A DNA stretch of 64,000 nucleotides from contig NZ_CP076134.1 in NCBI RefSeq assembly GCF_018736085.1, forward strand, positions 1,684,501 to 1,748,500. Direction: 5' to 3'. Origin of the DNA: Bradyrhizobium sediminis (GTDB lineage Bacteria > Pseudomonadota > Alphaproteobacteria > Rhizobiales > Xanthobacteraceae). Position numbers and translations under genes: made by a program. The first letter of the stretch is position 1; each line of letters begins with the position of its first letter. The notes beneath the pieces are model-generated. The model worked only from the letters and a program-made list of their open reading frames with translations. It was not told where the DNA came from and made no database searches. Of this stretch, positions 46,619-56,893 are shown in pieces.

Positions 46619-47955
46619 CGGTCATGAACGCTGGAATCCGCCCCGTCAGGACGCAGGCCGAACTCGGTCTTGTCGATGTTTACACGACGTCGCGACAGGG
46701 CCTGCCCGGCGGCAGCGATATATCGGCGGTGCGCGCCGCCGCGTTCAATCATTTTGTGCTCTCCGGGCTGCCGCACCCCCGGGTGGAAGCCTGGAAATAC
46801 ACGGATCTGCGGCGGTTGATGCGGGATGCCAAGCCGCTGGCTGCTCCACCGGATGCCGAGGCAAAAGCGCGTGCGCATGATGCGGGCGGTTTGTTTGCGG
46901 CACTCGGCTTCAGGCGCTTGGTCGTCCTCAACGGCTCGTTCGTGCCGCAACTATCCGATCTCGACGGTCTCGAAACCGGTCTCCTTGTTCGTTCCATGGC
47001 AGACGCGCTGGCTCTGGATGAGCCTCTGTTGTCGCAGGGCCTGGGTCCGATGGTTCCGGCCGACGATCCGGCGCTCGCGCTCAACACCGCGCTGGCCGGC
47101 GACGGCGTCGTGATCACGGTTTCGCCCAATGTCACCATCGAAAGGCCGGTCCACCTCGTCTTCATCAATACCGGCGCAGCGCCGGCCGCGATGGTCACGC
47201 GATCGCTGGTAGTGGTCGGCGGCGGCGCCCGCGCCACCTTTGTCGAGACCCATGAAGGTCGCGACCAATCGGACTATCAGGTCAACACCGTGCTTCAGCT
47301 GGTGGTCGGCGACGAGGCGCAGGTCGATCATATCAAGATCACGCGCGAGGGAAGCGCCGCCATCCACGTCGCGACGCTGCTGGCCAATATCGGTGCCCGG
47401 GCAAAGTTCAATGAGCTCGGTTTCACGTCCGGCGGTGCCGTGGTTCGCAATCAACAGTTCGTGCTGCTGGCCGGAGAGGGCACCGAAGCGAACTTGCGCG
47501 GCCTGAGCCTGCTGGCTGACCGGCAGCATGTCGACACCACGCTTGCCGTCGACCACGCCGCCGCTGGCTCCCAGAGCCGCGAGGTCTTCAAGGCGGTCGT
47601 CGACGATGAGGCCCGCGCCGTGTTCCAGGGCAAGATCAGGGTCCGGCCAAAGGCGCAAAAGACGGACGCCAAGATGATGACCCGCGCGCTGCTATTGTCC
47701 GACAGCGCGGAAGCCGACGGTAAACCCGAGCTCGAGATCTTTGCCGACGATGTCCAGTGCGGTCACGGCGCCACGACGGGCTCCCTCGACGACCAGCTCA
47801 AATTCTACCTGATGGCCCGCGGCATCCCGCAAAAGGAGGCGGAGGCGTTGCTGATCCAGGCGTTTGCCGCCGAGGTGGTCGAGGCGATCGAGCATGACGG
47901 CCTTCGCGAGGCGTTGATGGAGGCCATGGTGGCCTGGCTGGGGCAACGAGGATGA
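46615..47955 (+). CDS. sufD: Fe-S cluster assembly subunit SufD
   Basis: This 446-residue SufD is the beta-helix partner of SufB. Family segments include PHPRVEAWKYTDLR at the N-terminus and the C-terminal core KTDAKMMTRALLLSD, FADDVQCGHGATTGSLDDQLKFYLMARGIPQKEAEALLI; the DDVQCxHGAT motif carries the conserved Cys and His. The start overlaps the sufC stop; the GTG at 46615 is the coupled start, with an ATG at 46624 as alternative. Followed by sufS after a 4-base gap. Confidence 0.95.
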   Translation: MTVMNAGIRPVRTQAELGLVDVYTTSRQGLPGGSDISAVRAAAFNHFVLSGLPHPRVEAWKYTDLRRLMRDAKPLAAPPDAEAKARAHDAGGLFAALGFRRLVVLNGSFVPQLSDLDGLETGLLVRSMADALALDEPLLSQGLGPMVPADDPALALNTALAGDGVVITVSPNVTIERPVHLVFINTGAAPAAMVTRSLVVVGGGARATFVETHEGRDQSDYQVNTVLQLVVGDEAQVDHIKITREGSAAIHVATLLANIGARAKFNELGFTSGGAVVRNQQFVLLAGEGTEANLRGLSLLADRQHVDTTLAVDHAAAGSQSREVFKAVVDDEARAVFQGKIRVRPKAQKTDAKMMTRALLLSDSAEADGKPELEIFADDVQCGHGATTGSLDDQLKFYLMARGIPQKEAEALLIQAFAAEVVEAIEHDGLREALMEAMVAWLGQRG

Positions 47956-47959
47956 CGCC

Positions 47960-49201
47960 ATGCATCCGGCGGTAAGGAATGGCAGCTATGACGTCGGCCG
48001 GGTCCGCGAGGATTTTCCGATTCTCGGGATGCAGGTCCACGGCAAGCCGCTGGTTTACCTCGACAATGCCGCTTCCGCCCAAAAGCCGAAGGCGGTTCTG
48101 GACCGCCTGACGCAGGCCTATACATCCGAATACGCGAACGTCCACCGCGGTCTGCATTATCTCGCCAACGCCGCAACCGAGGGCTACGAGGGCGCCCGGG
48201 AAAAGGTTGCCGGCTTCCTGAATGCCGGGCGCAGCGATGAAATCGTCTTCACCCGGGGCGCGACCGAGGCGATCAACCTCGTCGCCCAGACCTTCGGGCG
48301 CGAGCGGATCGGGCCGGGCGATGAAATCGTGCTCTCCATCATGGAGCACCACGCCAATATCGTTCCCTGGCATTTCCTGCGGGAACGCCAGGGCGCAGTC
48401 ATCAAATGGGCGCCGGTGGATGAAGACGGCAATTTCCTGATCGACGAATTCGAGAAGCTGTTGACCGAGCGCACCAAGATGGTCGCCGTCACGCAGATGT
48501 CGAACGTTCTAGGCACCGTCGTGCCGGTCAAGGAGGTCGTGCGGATCGCGCATGCGCGGGGAATCCCGGTGCTCGTCGATGGCGCGCAGTCTTCCGTGCA
48601 CCTGGATGTCGACGTCCGCGACATCGATTGCGATTTCTATGTCATCACTGGTCACAAATTGTACGGGCCGACCGGTATCGGCGCGCTCTACGGCAAGCAC
48701 GAGCATCTCTCGGCGATGCCGCCCTTCAACGGCGGCGGCGAGATGATTCGCGAGGTGCACCGGGACCGCGTCAGCTACGGTGAACCGCCGCACCGGTTCG
48801 AGGCCGGGACGCCCCCGATCGTGCAGGCGATCGGGCTTGGCGCCGCCATCGACTACATCAACTCCATCGGTAAGAGCCGGATCAGGGCGCATGAAAGCTC
48901 ACTCCTTGCCTATGCTCAGGACAGGCTGCGGGAGATCAATTCGCTGCGTATCATCGGAACTGCGGCCGAGAAGGGCGCCATCGTTTCGTTCGAAATGAAG
49001 AGCGCCCACGCGCATGATTTCGCGACCGTGATCGATCGCGCCGGCATCGCGGTCCGCGCCGGAACGCATTGCGCCATGCCGCTATTGGAACGCTTCGGCG
49101 TCACCGCGACCTGCCGGGCATCGTTCGCTCTCTATAACACCCACGACGAGGTCGACGTTCTGGCGCGTGCCCTCGCCAAGGCGCAGGAGTTCTTCGCATG
49201 A
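47960..49201 (+). CDS. sufS: cysteine desulfurase SufS
   Basis: This 413-residue PLP-dependent group II cysteine desulfurase has PLP-binding Lys in VITGHKLYGPTGIGALYGK, and the catalytic Cys loop RAGTHCAMPLLERFGV in the short SufS-type context. It supplies persulfide sulfur to SufBCD, via SufE encoded on the opposite strand just beyond. The ATG at 47960 lies 4 bases after sufD. The stop overlaps the start of the nifZ-like gene by 4 bases. In this island it takes the place that NifS occupies in other diazotrophs. Confidence 0.96.
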   Translation: MHPAVRNGSYDVGRVREDFPILGMQVHGKPLVYLDNAASAQKPKAVLDRLTQAYTSEYANVHRGLHYLANAATEGYEGAREKVAGFLNAGRSDEIVFTRGATEAINLVAQTFGRERIGPGDEIVLSIMEHHANIVPWHFLRERQGAVIKWAPVDEDGNFLIDEFEKLLTERTKMVAVTQMSNVLGTVVPVKEVVRIAHARGIPVLVDGAQSSVHLDVDVRDIDCDFYVITGHKLYGPTGIGALYGKHEHLSAMPPFNGGGEMIREVHRDRVSYGEPPHRFEAGTPPIVQAIGLGAAIDYINSIGKSRIRAHESSLLAYAQDRLREINSLRIIGTAAEKGAIVSFEMKSAHAHDFATVIDRAGIAVRAGTHCAMPLLERFGVTATCRASFALYNTHDEVDVLARALAKAQEFFA

Positions 49202-49545
49202 GCTTCCAGACCCCCAATCCGAAACCCGCAACAATCGGACGTGTCGTCCATGACGCGCGCCGGCGACGCGTGGGGCGAGGTCCAGGCGTGGTAGGCAAAG
49301 GCGAATTCAAGCCGGGCGACGCGGTGCGTTCGCTGACGCAGATCATAAATGACGGGATCTATCCCCATAGGGATATCGGCGAGACCCTGGTGTATCAGGG
49401 CGATGCGGGCATGGTTCGCGAAAGGTGGAGTTTTCTGGGGGAAAGCTACTACACGGTCGAATTCCTTACCCGTGCGGCCGTCGTCATCATGCGTGGCCGG
49501 GAGATGGCCCGCGCCGCGCGCCGAGGCGTCAGCCAGCGATACTAG
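49198..49545 (+). CDS. nifZ: NifZ-domain protein
   Basis: This 115-residue protein's core, FKPGDAVRSLTQIINDGIYP followed by GETLVYQGDAGMVRERWSFLG and YYTVEFLTRAAVVIMRGREM, matches the NifZ domain pattern (GD-x-V, NDG-x-P, G-x-x-G-x-V). A basic Pro/Arg-rich N-terminal ~45 residues precedes it. NifZ assists maturation of the P-cluster in NifK. The ATG overlaps the sufS stop, placing a nif-specific chaperone in the suf operon. The stop TAG is shared with the convergent sufE stop through a CTAG at 49542-49545. Assignment rests on the domain pattern, so moderately sure. Confidence 0.82.
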   Translation: MSFQTPNPKPATIGRVVHDARRRRVGRGPGVVGKGEFKPGDAVRSLTQIINDGIYPHRDIGETLVYQGDAGMVRERWSFLGESYYTVEFLTRAAVVIMRGREMARAARRGVSQRY

Positions 49546-50018
49546 CCATCCGGCATCGCAACGAGTGTGGGTCTATCCGAAAGCGCCTGCTGGGCATCGC
49601 TGCGGATGCGTGCGACCATCGAACGAAATCCGTTCGAGCGCTGCGGCGTGAGATGTTCGCGCAAGCCGAGGCGATCGAACAATGCGATCGGGTCGGCCGC
49701 CAGGATCTCGCTGGCCGGCTTGCCGGAGACGACTGCGAGCAGGATGGCAACGAGCCCGCGTACGATGTGGGCATCGCTGTCGCCATGGAAGTGGAGGACG
49801 GGTTGAGCGTCATCGAAACGAGCGGTGGTCGCCAGCCAGACCTGGCTGGCGCAGCCCTGGACCTTGTTCGCTTCGGTGCGTTGAAACTCGGACAGCGGGC
49901 TCATGCCGCGGCCGAGTTCGATGACATAGCGATAGCGGTCGTCCCATTCGTCGAGCAACGAAAAGTTGTCGATGATGTCATCGATCGCCGGAATATCTGC
50001 CGCAGGTGAATGGTCCAT
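49542..50018 (-). CDS. sufE: sulfur acceptor SufE
   Basis: This 158-residue SufE-like protein receives persulfide from SufS on its conserved cysteine, seen here in KVQGCASQVWLAT. Other family parts are DIIDNFSLLDEWDDRYRYVIELG at the N-terminus and the helical SGKPASEILA region. The ATG at 50018 is chosen because homologous sequence starts just after it; an upstream start at 50084 would run into the neighbouring gene. Oddly, it is on the strand opposite sufBCDS and pairs with a pseudo-receiver gene 59 bases upstream, so it needs its own promoter. Confidence 0.93.
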   Translation of the reverse strand: MDHSPAADIPAIDDIIDNFSLLDEWDDRYRYVIELGRGMSPLSEFQRTEANKVQGCASQVWLATTARFDDAQPVLHFHGDSDAHIVRGLVAILLAVVSGKPASEILAADPIALFDRLGLREHLTPQRSNGFRSMVARIRSDAQQALSDRPTLVAMPDG

Positions 50019-50077
50019 CGGTTTCGCTGCCTCTGTTCGCTGCCGCCTCGCGGATGTTGTCGTCGTTCCGCCTTCCG

Positions 50078-50521
50078 TCACCACGCAGCCGATAATGGCA
50101 TCAGTCCAAGCATGGTCGGGGAAAGGTCGTGGTGCCCGAGCAGGGCATCAACCTTGCAATGAACGGAATCGAAGGTGATGGGTTTCCCCATCACATCGTG
50201 AGCCCCCCATTGCAGGCTGGCAATGGCGAGCGGGTCGTTGACGGAATTCGCCACGATCAGGATCTTCGCGCCGGGCAATCTCTTGGCGACCTCGGCCAAA
50301 GCGCCTTCTCCGTTGCCATGCACAAAGCCGATCCCGAGCAGGACGACGTCCGGCGTCCGGTCGGCGGCCTTGGCAAAGGCCTGATCGAGGCTCGTGAAGC
50401 CGTAGGTCTCGCTGTGGTCCTCCAGGATGAACTGGAGCGCCGATCGGATGACCTCGTCGCTCTCGACCACGAAGATGCGGTCGGTCGCGATCGGGTGGGA
50501 GGGTTCGAAACGGGTGCGCAT
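50078..50521 (-). CDS. stand-alone receiver-like protein lacking phosphoacceptor Asp
   Basis: This 147-residue single-domain CheY-like protein has an acidic pocket (IFVVESDEVIRSAL) and the conserved Lys113-Pro (GKPIT), but Gly63 replaces the phosphoacceptor Asp in DVVLLGIGF. No output domain is attached. The ATG at 50521 has GAGGA just upstream; the frame extends to 50590 without support. It appears to be co-transcribed with sufE, divergent from nifH, within the nif island. It may be a phosphorylation-independent protein-interaction module. I do not recognise a named orthologue. Confidence 0.8.
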   Translation of the reverse strand: MRTRFEPSHPIATDRIFVVESDEVIRSALQFILEDHSETYGFTSLDQAFAKAADRTPDVVLLGIGFVHGNGEGALAEVAKRLPGAKILIVANSVNDPLAIASLQWGAHDVMGKPITFDSVHCKVDALLGHHDLSPTMLGLMPLSAAW

Positions 50522-50640
50522 GATGTCCTCGCTGGCTTGATCCGGTCCATCAAGCAAACGCCGTACCGCGGCGGGTAAGCCCGATTGCAACTGGTTTTCA
50601 CAGCCCCGGCGTCAATTCTCGCGTCCGCGGATCGCCAAGT

Positions 50641-50656
50641 TGTTTTGTTTGAGACA
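50641..50656 (+). promoter_or_regulatory. NifA upstream activator site 1 of nifH
   Basis: TGT-N10-ACA (TGTTTTGTTTGAGACA), about 153 bases upstream of the predicted nifH transcription start at 50802. It lies in the 426-base region between the pseudo-receiver gene and nifH. Confidence 0.75.
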
Positions 50657-50680
50657 GGTGCACGACCTGACGTCGGGTGA

Positions 50681-51850
<1,170 letters not shown>

Positions 51851-51868
51851 GGCCATCAATCGCTCATA

Positions 51869-51895
51869 TCCGGTCCCTCCTGGGGAGGGGCCGGA
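51869..51895 (+). other. nifH-nifD intercistronic hairpin
   Basis: A 12-bp stem (TCCGGTCCCTCC with GGAGGGGCCGGA, one G-U pair) closes a 3-base loop between nifH stop and nifD start. No T-run follows, so it is not a classical terminator. It more likely stabilises the nifH 3' end after processing or causes partial termination, giving more NifH than NifDK. Confidence 0.75.
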
Positions 51896-51932
51896 CCCAA
51901 GCACCGCAAACGATCAAGCGAGGACAATCAAA

Positions 51933-53435
51933 ATGAGTTTAGCCACGACGCAGAGCGTTGCAGAGATCAAGGCCCGCAACAAGGAACTGATCGAAGACGT
52001 TCTGAAGGTATATCCGGAAAAGACCGCGAAGCGCCGCGCCAAGCACTTGAGCGTGCATGAGGCAGGCAAGTCCGATTGCGGCGTGAAGTCGAACATCAAG
52101 TCGGTCCCCGGCGTCATGACGATCCGCGGCTGCGCCTATGCCGGCTCCAAGGGCGTGGTGTGGGGCCCGATCAAGGACATGATCCACATCAGCCACGGCC
52201 CGGTGGGCTGCGGCCAGTATTCCTGGGCGGCGCGGCGTAACTACTACATCGGCACGACGGGCATCGACACCTTCGTCACCATGCAGTTCACCTCCGACTT
52301 CCAGGAGAAGGACATCGTCTTCGGCGGCGACAAGAAGCTCGCCAAGATCATGGACGAGATCCAGGAGCTGTTCCCGCTCAACAACGGCATCACCGTGCAG
52401 TCGGAATGCCCGATCGGCCTGATCGGCGACGACATCGAGGCCGTCTCCAAGCAGAAGTCGAAGGAATACGAAGGCAAGACCATCGTCCCGGTCCGTTGTG
52501 AAGGTTTCCGCGGTGTCTCCCAGTCGCTCGGTCACCACATCGCCAACGATTCGATCCGGGACTGGGTGTTCGACAAGATCGCTCCGGACGCGCCGCCGAA
52601 GTTCGAGCCGACGCCCTACGACGTGGCCATCATCGGCGACTACAACATCGGCGGTGACGCCTGGTCGTCCCGCATCCTGCTCGAGGAGATGGGCCTGCGC
52701 GTGATCGCCCAGTGGTCGGGCGACGGCAGCCTGGCCGAGCTCGAAGCTACCCCCAAGGCCAAGCTCAACGTGCTGCACTGCTACCGCTCGATGAACTACA
52801 TCTCGCGCCACATGGAAGAAAAGTACGGTATTCCGTGGTGCGAGTACAATTTCTTCGGACCGAGCAAGATCGCCGAGTCGCTGCGCAAGATCGCCGGCTT
52901 CTTCGACGACAAGATCAAGGAAGGCGCCGAGCGCGTCATCGCCAAGTACCAGCCGCTGATGGATGCGGTGATCGCAAGATACCGGCCGCGCCTCGAAGGC
53001 AAGACCGTGATGCTGTTCGTCGGCGGACTGCGGCCGCGCCACGTGATCGGCGCCTATGAAGACCTCGGCATGGAGGTGGTCGGCACCGGCTACGAATTCG
53101 GCCACAACGACGACTACCAGCGCACGGCCCAGCACTACGTCAAGGACGGTACGCTGATCTATGACGACGTGACCGGATACGAGTTCGAGAAGTTTGTCGA
53201 GAAGGTCCAGCCGGATCTGGTCGGCTCGGGCATCAAGGAGAAGTACGTGTTCCAGAAGATGGGTGTGCCGTTCCGGCAGATGCACTCCTGGGACTACTCC
53301 GGTCCCTACCACGGCTATGACGGGTTCGCGATCTTCGCGCGCGACATGGACATGGCCATCAACTCGCCGATCTGGAAGAAGGCCACGCCGCCCTGGAAGG
53401 CGGCGCCGAAGCCTACACTGATGGCAGCGGAGTAA
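51933..53435 (+). CDS. nifD: nitrogenase MoFe protein alpha subunit NifD
   Basis: This 500-residue subunit carries the FeMo-cofactor. P-cluster cysteines are visible in [20 protein letters not shown] and [11 protein letters not shown]. The cofactor ligands are Cys in [10 protein letters not shown] and His in [17 protein letters not shown], matching Mo-type NifD rather than VnfD/AnfD. The gene is in frame with GAGGAC upstream of the ATG. It is separated from nifH by 82 bases containing a hairpin, and from nifK by 77 bases containing another. Confidence 0.98.
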   Translation: MSLATTQSVAEIKARNKELIEDVLKVYPEKTAKRRAKHLSVHEAGKSDCGVKSNIKSVPGVMTIRGCAYAGSKGVVWGPIKDMIHISHGPVGCGQYSWAARRNYYIGTTGIDTFVTMQFTSDFQEKDIVFGGDKKLAKIMDEIQELFPLNNGITVQSECPIGLIGDDIEAVSKQKSKEYEGKTIVPVRCEGFRGVSQSLGHHIANDSIRDWVFDKIAPDAPPKFEPTPYDVAIIGDYNIGGDAWSSRILLEEMGLRVIAQWSGDGSLAELEATPKAKLNVLHCYRSMNYISRHMEEKYGIPWCEYNFFGPSKIAESLRKIAGFFDDKIKEGAERVIAKYQPLMDAVIARYRPRLEGKTVMLFVGGLRPRHVIGAYEDLGMEVVGTGYEFGHNDDYQRTAQHYVKDGTLIYDDVTGYEFEKFVEKVQPDLVGSGIKEKYVFQKMGVPFRQMHSWDYSGPYHGYDGFAIFARDMDMAINSPIWKKATPPWKAAPKPTLMAAE

Positions 53436-53446
53436 CCGGCTCACAT

Positions 53447-53472
53447 CGGCTCCCCCTCGATCGGGGGAGCCG
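53447..53472 (+). other. nifD-nifK intercistronic hairpin
   Basis: A perfect 10-bp stem, CGGCTCCCCC with GGGGGAGCCG, and a 6-base loop TCGATC lie directly after the nifD stop. No T-run follows. It is probably an mRNA-stabilising or processing element rather than a terminator. Confidence 0.75.
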
Positions 53473-53512
53473 GCAGCCAGGATCGACACACGAATTTTGA
53501 AAGGGTGCCACC

Positions 53513-55072
53513 ATGACGCAGAATGCAGACCACGTGCTCGACCATTTCGAGCTGTTCCGCGGTCCGGAATACCAGCAGATGCTGGCGAACAAGAAGAAGA
53601 TGTTCGAGAACCCCCGCGATCCCGCCGAGGTCGAGCGCATCCGCGAATGGGCCAAGACGCCGGAATATCGCGAGAAGAATTTTGCGCGCGAAGCCTTGAC
53701 GGTGAACCCGGCCAAGGCCTGCCAGCCGCTCGGCGCGGTATTCGCGGCGGTGGGATTCGAAGGAACCATTCCTTTCGTTCACGGCTCGCAGGGCTGCGTC
53801 GCCTATTATCGCAGCCACCTGTCACGGCATTTCAAGGAGCCGAGCTCCTGCGTTTCATCGTCGATGACGGAAGACGCCGCAGTGTTCGGCGGCCTCAACA
53901 ACATGATCGACGGCCTCGCCAATACCTACAGCATGTACAAGCCGAAGATGATCGCCGTCTCCACCACCTGCATGGCGGAAGTGATTGGCGACGACCTCAA
54001 TGCCTTCATCAAGACGTCGAAAGAGAAGGGTTCCGTGCCTGCGGAATACGACGTCCCGTTCGCGCATACGCCGGCCTTCGTCGGTAGCCATGTCACCGGC
54101 TATGACAATGCGCTAAAGGGCATTATCGAGCATTTCTGGGACGGCAAGGCGGGAACCGCGCCCAAGCTGGAACGCCAGCCGAACGAGAAGATCAACTTCA
54201 TCGGCGGTTTCGACGGCTACACCGTCGGCAACACCCGCGAGGTCAAGCGCATCTTCGAGACGATGGGAATCGAGTACACGATTCTCGCCGACAACAGCGA
54301 CGTGTTCGATACGCCGACCGACGGCGAGTTCCGCATGTACGACGGCGGCACCACGCTGGAGGATGCCGCGAACGCGATCCACGCCAAGGCGACGATCTCG
54401 ATGCAGCACTATTCCACTGAAAAGACGCTGCCGTTCATCGCCGGGCACGGCCAGGAAGTGGTGTCGTTCAATCACCCGATCGGGGTGTCGGCGACCGACG
54501 ATTTCATCATGGCGCTGTCGCGGATTTCCGGCAAGGAGATACCGGAGCAGCTGGCCCGCGAGCGCGGACGGCTGGTCGACGCAATGGCGGATTCGAGCGC
54601 GCACATTCACGGCAAGAAATTCGCGATCTACGGCGATCCGGATCTTTGCCTCGGCCTGGCGGCATTCCTGCTCGAACTCGGCGCCGAACCCACCCATGTG
54701 CTGGCGACGAACGGTACCAAGCAATGGGCGGAAAAGGTCCAGGCGGTGTTCGACAGTTCGCCGTTCGGCCAGAATTGCCACGTCTATCCGGGCAAGGATC
54801 TCTGGCACATGCGCTCGCTGCTGTTCACCGAGCCGGTCGATTTCCTGATCGGAAATACCTACGGCAAGTATCTGGAGCGCGACACCGGCACGCCGCTGAT
54901 CCGGATCGGCTTCCCGATCTTCGATCGTCATCACCATCACCGCTATCCGGTCTGGGGCTACCAGGGTGGGATGAACGTGCTGGTGTGGATCCTCGACAAG
55001 ATCTTCGACGAGATCGACAGGAACACCAACGTTCCCGCGAAGACCGACTACAGCTTCGACATCATCCGCTAG
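53513..55072 (+). CDS. nifK: nitrogenase MoFe protein beta subunit NifK
   Basis: This 519-residue beta subunit shares the P-cluster. Ligand cysteines are seen in [25 protein letters not shown] and the later [16 protein letters not shown] (with the Ser near the cluster) and [12 protein letters not shown]. The C-terminal region has GIPLLRIGFPI-like [14 protein letters not shown] and the final DYSFDIIR. Full length for Mo-nitrogenase. Followed by a strong hairpin before nifE, marking the end of the high-level nifHDK unit. Confidence 0.98.
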   Translation: MTQNADHVLDHFELFRGPEYQQMLANKKKMFENPRDPAEVERIREWAKTPEYREKNFAREALTVNPAKACQPLGAVFAAVGFEGTIPFVHGSQGCVAYYRSHLSRHFKEPSSCVSSSMTEDAAVFGGLNNMIDGLANTYSMYKPKMIAVSTTCMAEVIGDDLNAFIKTSKEKGSVPAEYDVPFAHTPAFVGSHVTGYDNALKGIIEHFWDGKAGTAPKLERQPNEKINFIGGFDGYTVGNTREVKRIFETMGIEYTILADNSDVFDTPTDGEFRMYDGGTTLEDAANAIHAKATISMQHYSTEKTLPFIAGHGQEVVSFNHPIGVSATDDFIMALSRISGKEIPEQLARERGRLVDAMADSSAHIHGKKFAIYGDPDLCLGLAAFLLELGAEPTHVLATNGTKQWAEKVQAVFDSSPFGQNCHVYPGKDLWHMRSLLFTEPVDFLIGNTYGKYLERDTGTPLIRIGFPIFDRHHHHRYPVWGYQGGMNVLVWILDKIFDEIDRNTNVPAKTDYSFDIIR

Positions 55073-55087
55073 GGATGATCGCGACAA

Positions 55088-55132
55088 CTGCCTCGCCGCC
55101 GCTCCGGCATATCGGGACCGGCGGCGAGGCAG
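55088..55132 (+). terminator. nifK-nifE intercistronic hairpin, possible partial terminator
   Basis: A perfect 14-bp stem, CTGCCTCGCCGCCG with CGGCGGCGAGGCAG, closes a 17-base loop that can itself pair in part. It is the strongest hairpin of the island and lies at the 3' end of nifK. No T-run follows, so it may be an attenuator or RNA-protecting element that lowers nifENX relative to nifHDK. Confidence 0.7.
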
Positions 55133-55198
55133 GTCTACCGAAGGCGAAGGTTTCGCTGTCGGGGCGTGGGCAAGCCGTTCTGTGGATAGGAGAGACGA

Positions 55199-56884
55199 AT
55201 GAGTTCGCTGTCGGCCACGATCCAGGATGTGTTCAACGAGCCCGGCTGCGGCAAGAACGCGAACAAATCGGAGGCCGAGCGGAAGAAGGGCTGCACCAAG
55301 CAGCTTCAGCCAGGCGGCGCCGCCGGCGGTTGCGCCTTTGACGGCGCCAAGATCGCGCTGCAGCCTCTGACCGACGTTGCCCACCTTGTCCACGGCCCGA
55401 TCGCCTGCGAAGGAAACTCCTGGGACAACCGCGGCGCCAAATCGTCCGGCTCGAATATCTGGCGCACGGGATTTACCACCGACATCAACGAGACCGACGT
55501 CGTGTTCGGCGGCGAAAAGCGGCTCTACAAGGCTGTCAAGGAAATCATCGAGAAGTACGACCCGCCGGCGGTCTTCGTCTACCAGACCTGCGTTCCCGCC
55601 ATGATTGGCGACGACATCAACGCGGTGTGCAAGGCGGCCAGCCAGAAATTCGGCAAGCCGGTCATTCCCGTCAACTCGCCCGGCTTCGTCGGGCCGAAGA
55701 ATCTCGGCAACAAGCTCGCCGGCGAAGCGCTGCTCGAGCACGTGATCGGAACGCAGGAGCCGGACTTTACCACGCCCTATGACCTCAACATCATCGGGGA
55801 ATACAATCTCTCCGGCGAGTTGTGGCAGGTGAAGCCGCTGCTCGACGAACTCGGCATTCGTATTTTCTCCTGCATCTCGGGCGACGGCAAGTATCGCGAA
55901 GTCGCCTATTCGCACCGTGCGCGTGCGGCGATGATGGTGTGCTCCAAGGCGATGATCAATGTCGCCCGCAAGATGGAAGAGCGCTACGGCATCCCGTTCT
56001 TCGAGGGATCGTTCTACGGCATCGAGGATACCAGCGACTCCTTGCGCGAAATTGCGCGGCTTCTGATCGAGCGCGGCGCGCCGGACGAGTTGATGGCGAG
56101 GACCGAAGCGGTGATCGTCCGCGAGGAGGCAAAGGCCTGGGCTACGATCGAGCCGTACAAGCCGCGTTTTGCGGGCAAGAAGGTCCTGCTGATCACCGGC
56201 GGCGTCAAGTCGTGGTCGGTGGTTGCCGCCTTGCAGGAAGCCGGCCTCGAGCTGGTCGGTACCAGCGTCAAAAAATCGACCAAGGAGGACAAGGAGCGCA
56301 TCAAGGAGCTGATGGGCCAGGACGCCCACATGATCGACGACATGACGCCGCGCGAAATGTACAAGATGCTGAAGGACGCCAAGGCCGACATCATGCTCTC
56401 GGGCGGCAAGTCGCAATTCGTCGCCCTGAAGGCGGCGATGCCCTGGCTCGATATCAACCAGGAGCGCAGCCACGCCTATATGGGTTACGTCGGCATGGTG
56501 AAGCTGGTCTCGGAAATCGACAAGGCGTTGTTCAATCCGGTGTGGGAGCAGCTCCGCCGGCCGGCGCCGTGGGAGAATGCCGGGAAGAATTGGCAGGCCA
56601 AGGCGATCGCGCAGATGGATGCCGAAGCCGCCGAGCTTGCCGCCGATCCGGAGGCGGCGGAAAAGGCCCGCCGCGCCAGGAAGATATGCCATTGCAAGAC
56701 AGTCGATCTCGGCACCATCGAGGACGCGATCGCGGCGCATGCGCTGACGACGAGGGATGGCGTCAAGCAACACACCAACGCCTCCGGAGGCTGCGGCGCA
56801 TGCGCGGGGCGGATCGAGGACATCCTGGCGGCGTTGCCGGCCACGGCAATGCCGGCGGTTCCGGTCCTGCAGGCGGCGGAGTAG
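55199..56884 (+). CDS. nifE: FeMo-cofactor scaffold NifE with C-terminal BFD-type [2Fe-2S] domain
   Basis: This 561-residue NifE resembles NifD: GGAAGGCAFDGAKIALQP, VHGPIACEGNSWDNRG and YQTCVPAMIGDD carry the conserved Cys. Instead of ending near residue 480 it has a ~75-residue extension with ICHCKTVDLGTIEDAI and GGCGACAGRIEDIL. This CxC...CxxC spacing is that of the bacterioferritin-associated-ferredoxin (Fer2_BFD) domain, also found in the middle of NifU. Since no nifU is in this cluster, the domain may give NifE its own Fe-S or electron-transfer function. AGGAGAG precedes the ATG. The nifN start is 9 bases after the stop. Confidence 0.96.
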   Translation: MSSLSATIQDVFNEPGCGKNANKSEAERKKGCTKQLQPGGAAGGCAFDGAKIALQPLTDVAHLVHGPIACEGNSWDNRGAKSSGSNIWRTGFTTDINETDVVFGGEKRLYKAVKEIIEKYDPPAVFVYQTCVPAMIGDDINAVCKAASQKFGKPVIPVNSPGFVGPKNLGNKLAGEALLEHVIGTQEPDFTTPYDLNIIGEYNLSGELWQVKPLLDELGIRIFSCISGDGKYREVAYSHRARAAMMVCSKAMINVARKMEERYGIPFFEGSFYGIEDTSDSLREIARLLIERGAPDELMARTEAVIVREEAKAWATIEPYKPRFAGKKVLLITGGVKSWSVVAALQEAGLELVGTSVKKSTKEDKERIKELMGQDAHMIDDMTPREMYKMLKDAKADIMLSGGKSQFVALKAAMPWLDINQERSHAYMGYVGMVKLVSEIDKALFNPVWEQLRRPAPWENAGKNWQAKAIAQMDAEAAELAADPEAAEKARRARKICHCKTVDLGTIEDAIAAHALTTRDGVKQHTNASGGCGACAGRIEDILAALPATAMPAVPVLQAAE

Positions 56885-56893
56885 GGCCCCGCC

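Noticed and set aside
50535..50548. GC-N10-CC pattern read as a reverse-strand sigma54 promoter
   Set aside because: It would start transcription at the start codon of the pseudo-receiver gene, and both halves are poor matches.
51939..53825. 628-residue open frame antisense to nifD and the start of nifK
   Set aside because: Low-complexity sequence rich in Val, Leu, Asp and His with no recognisable fold, lying wholly opposite strongly conserved coding sequence.
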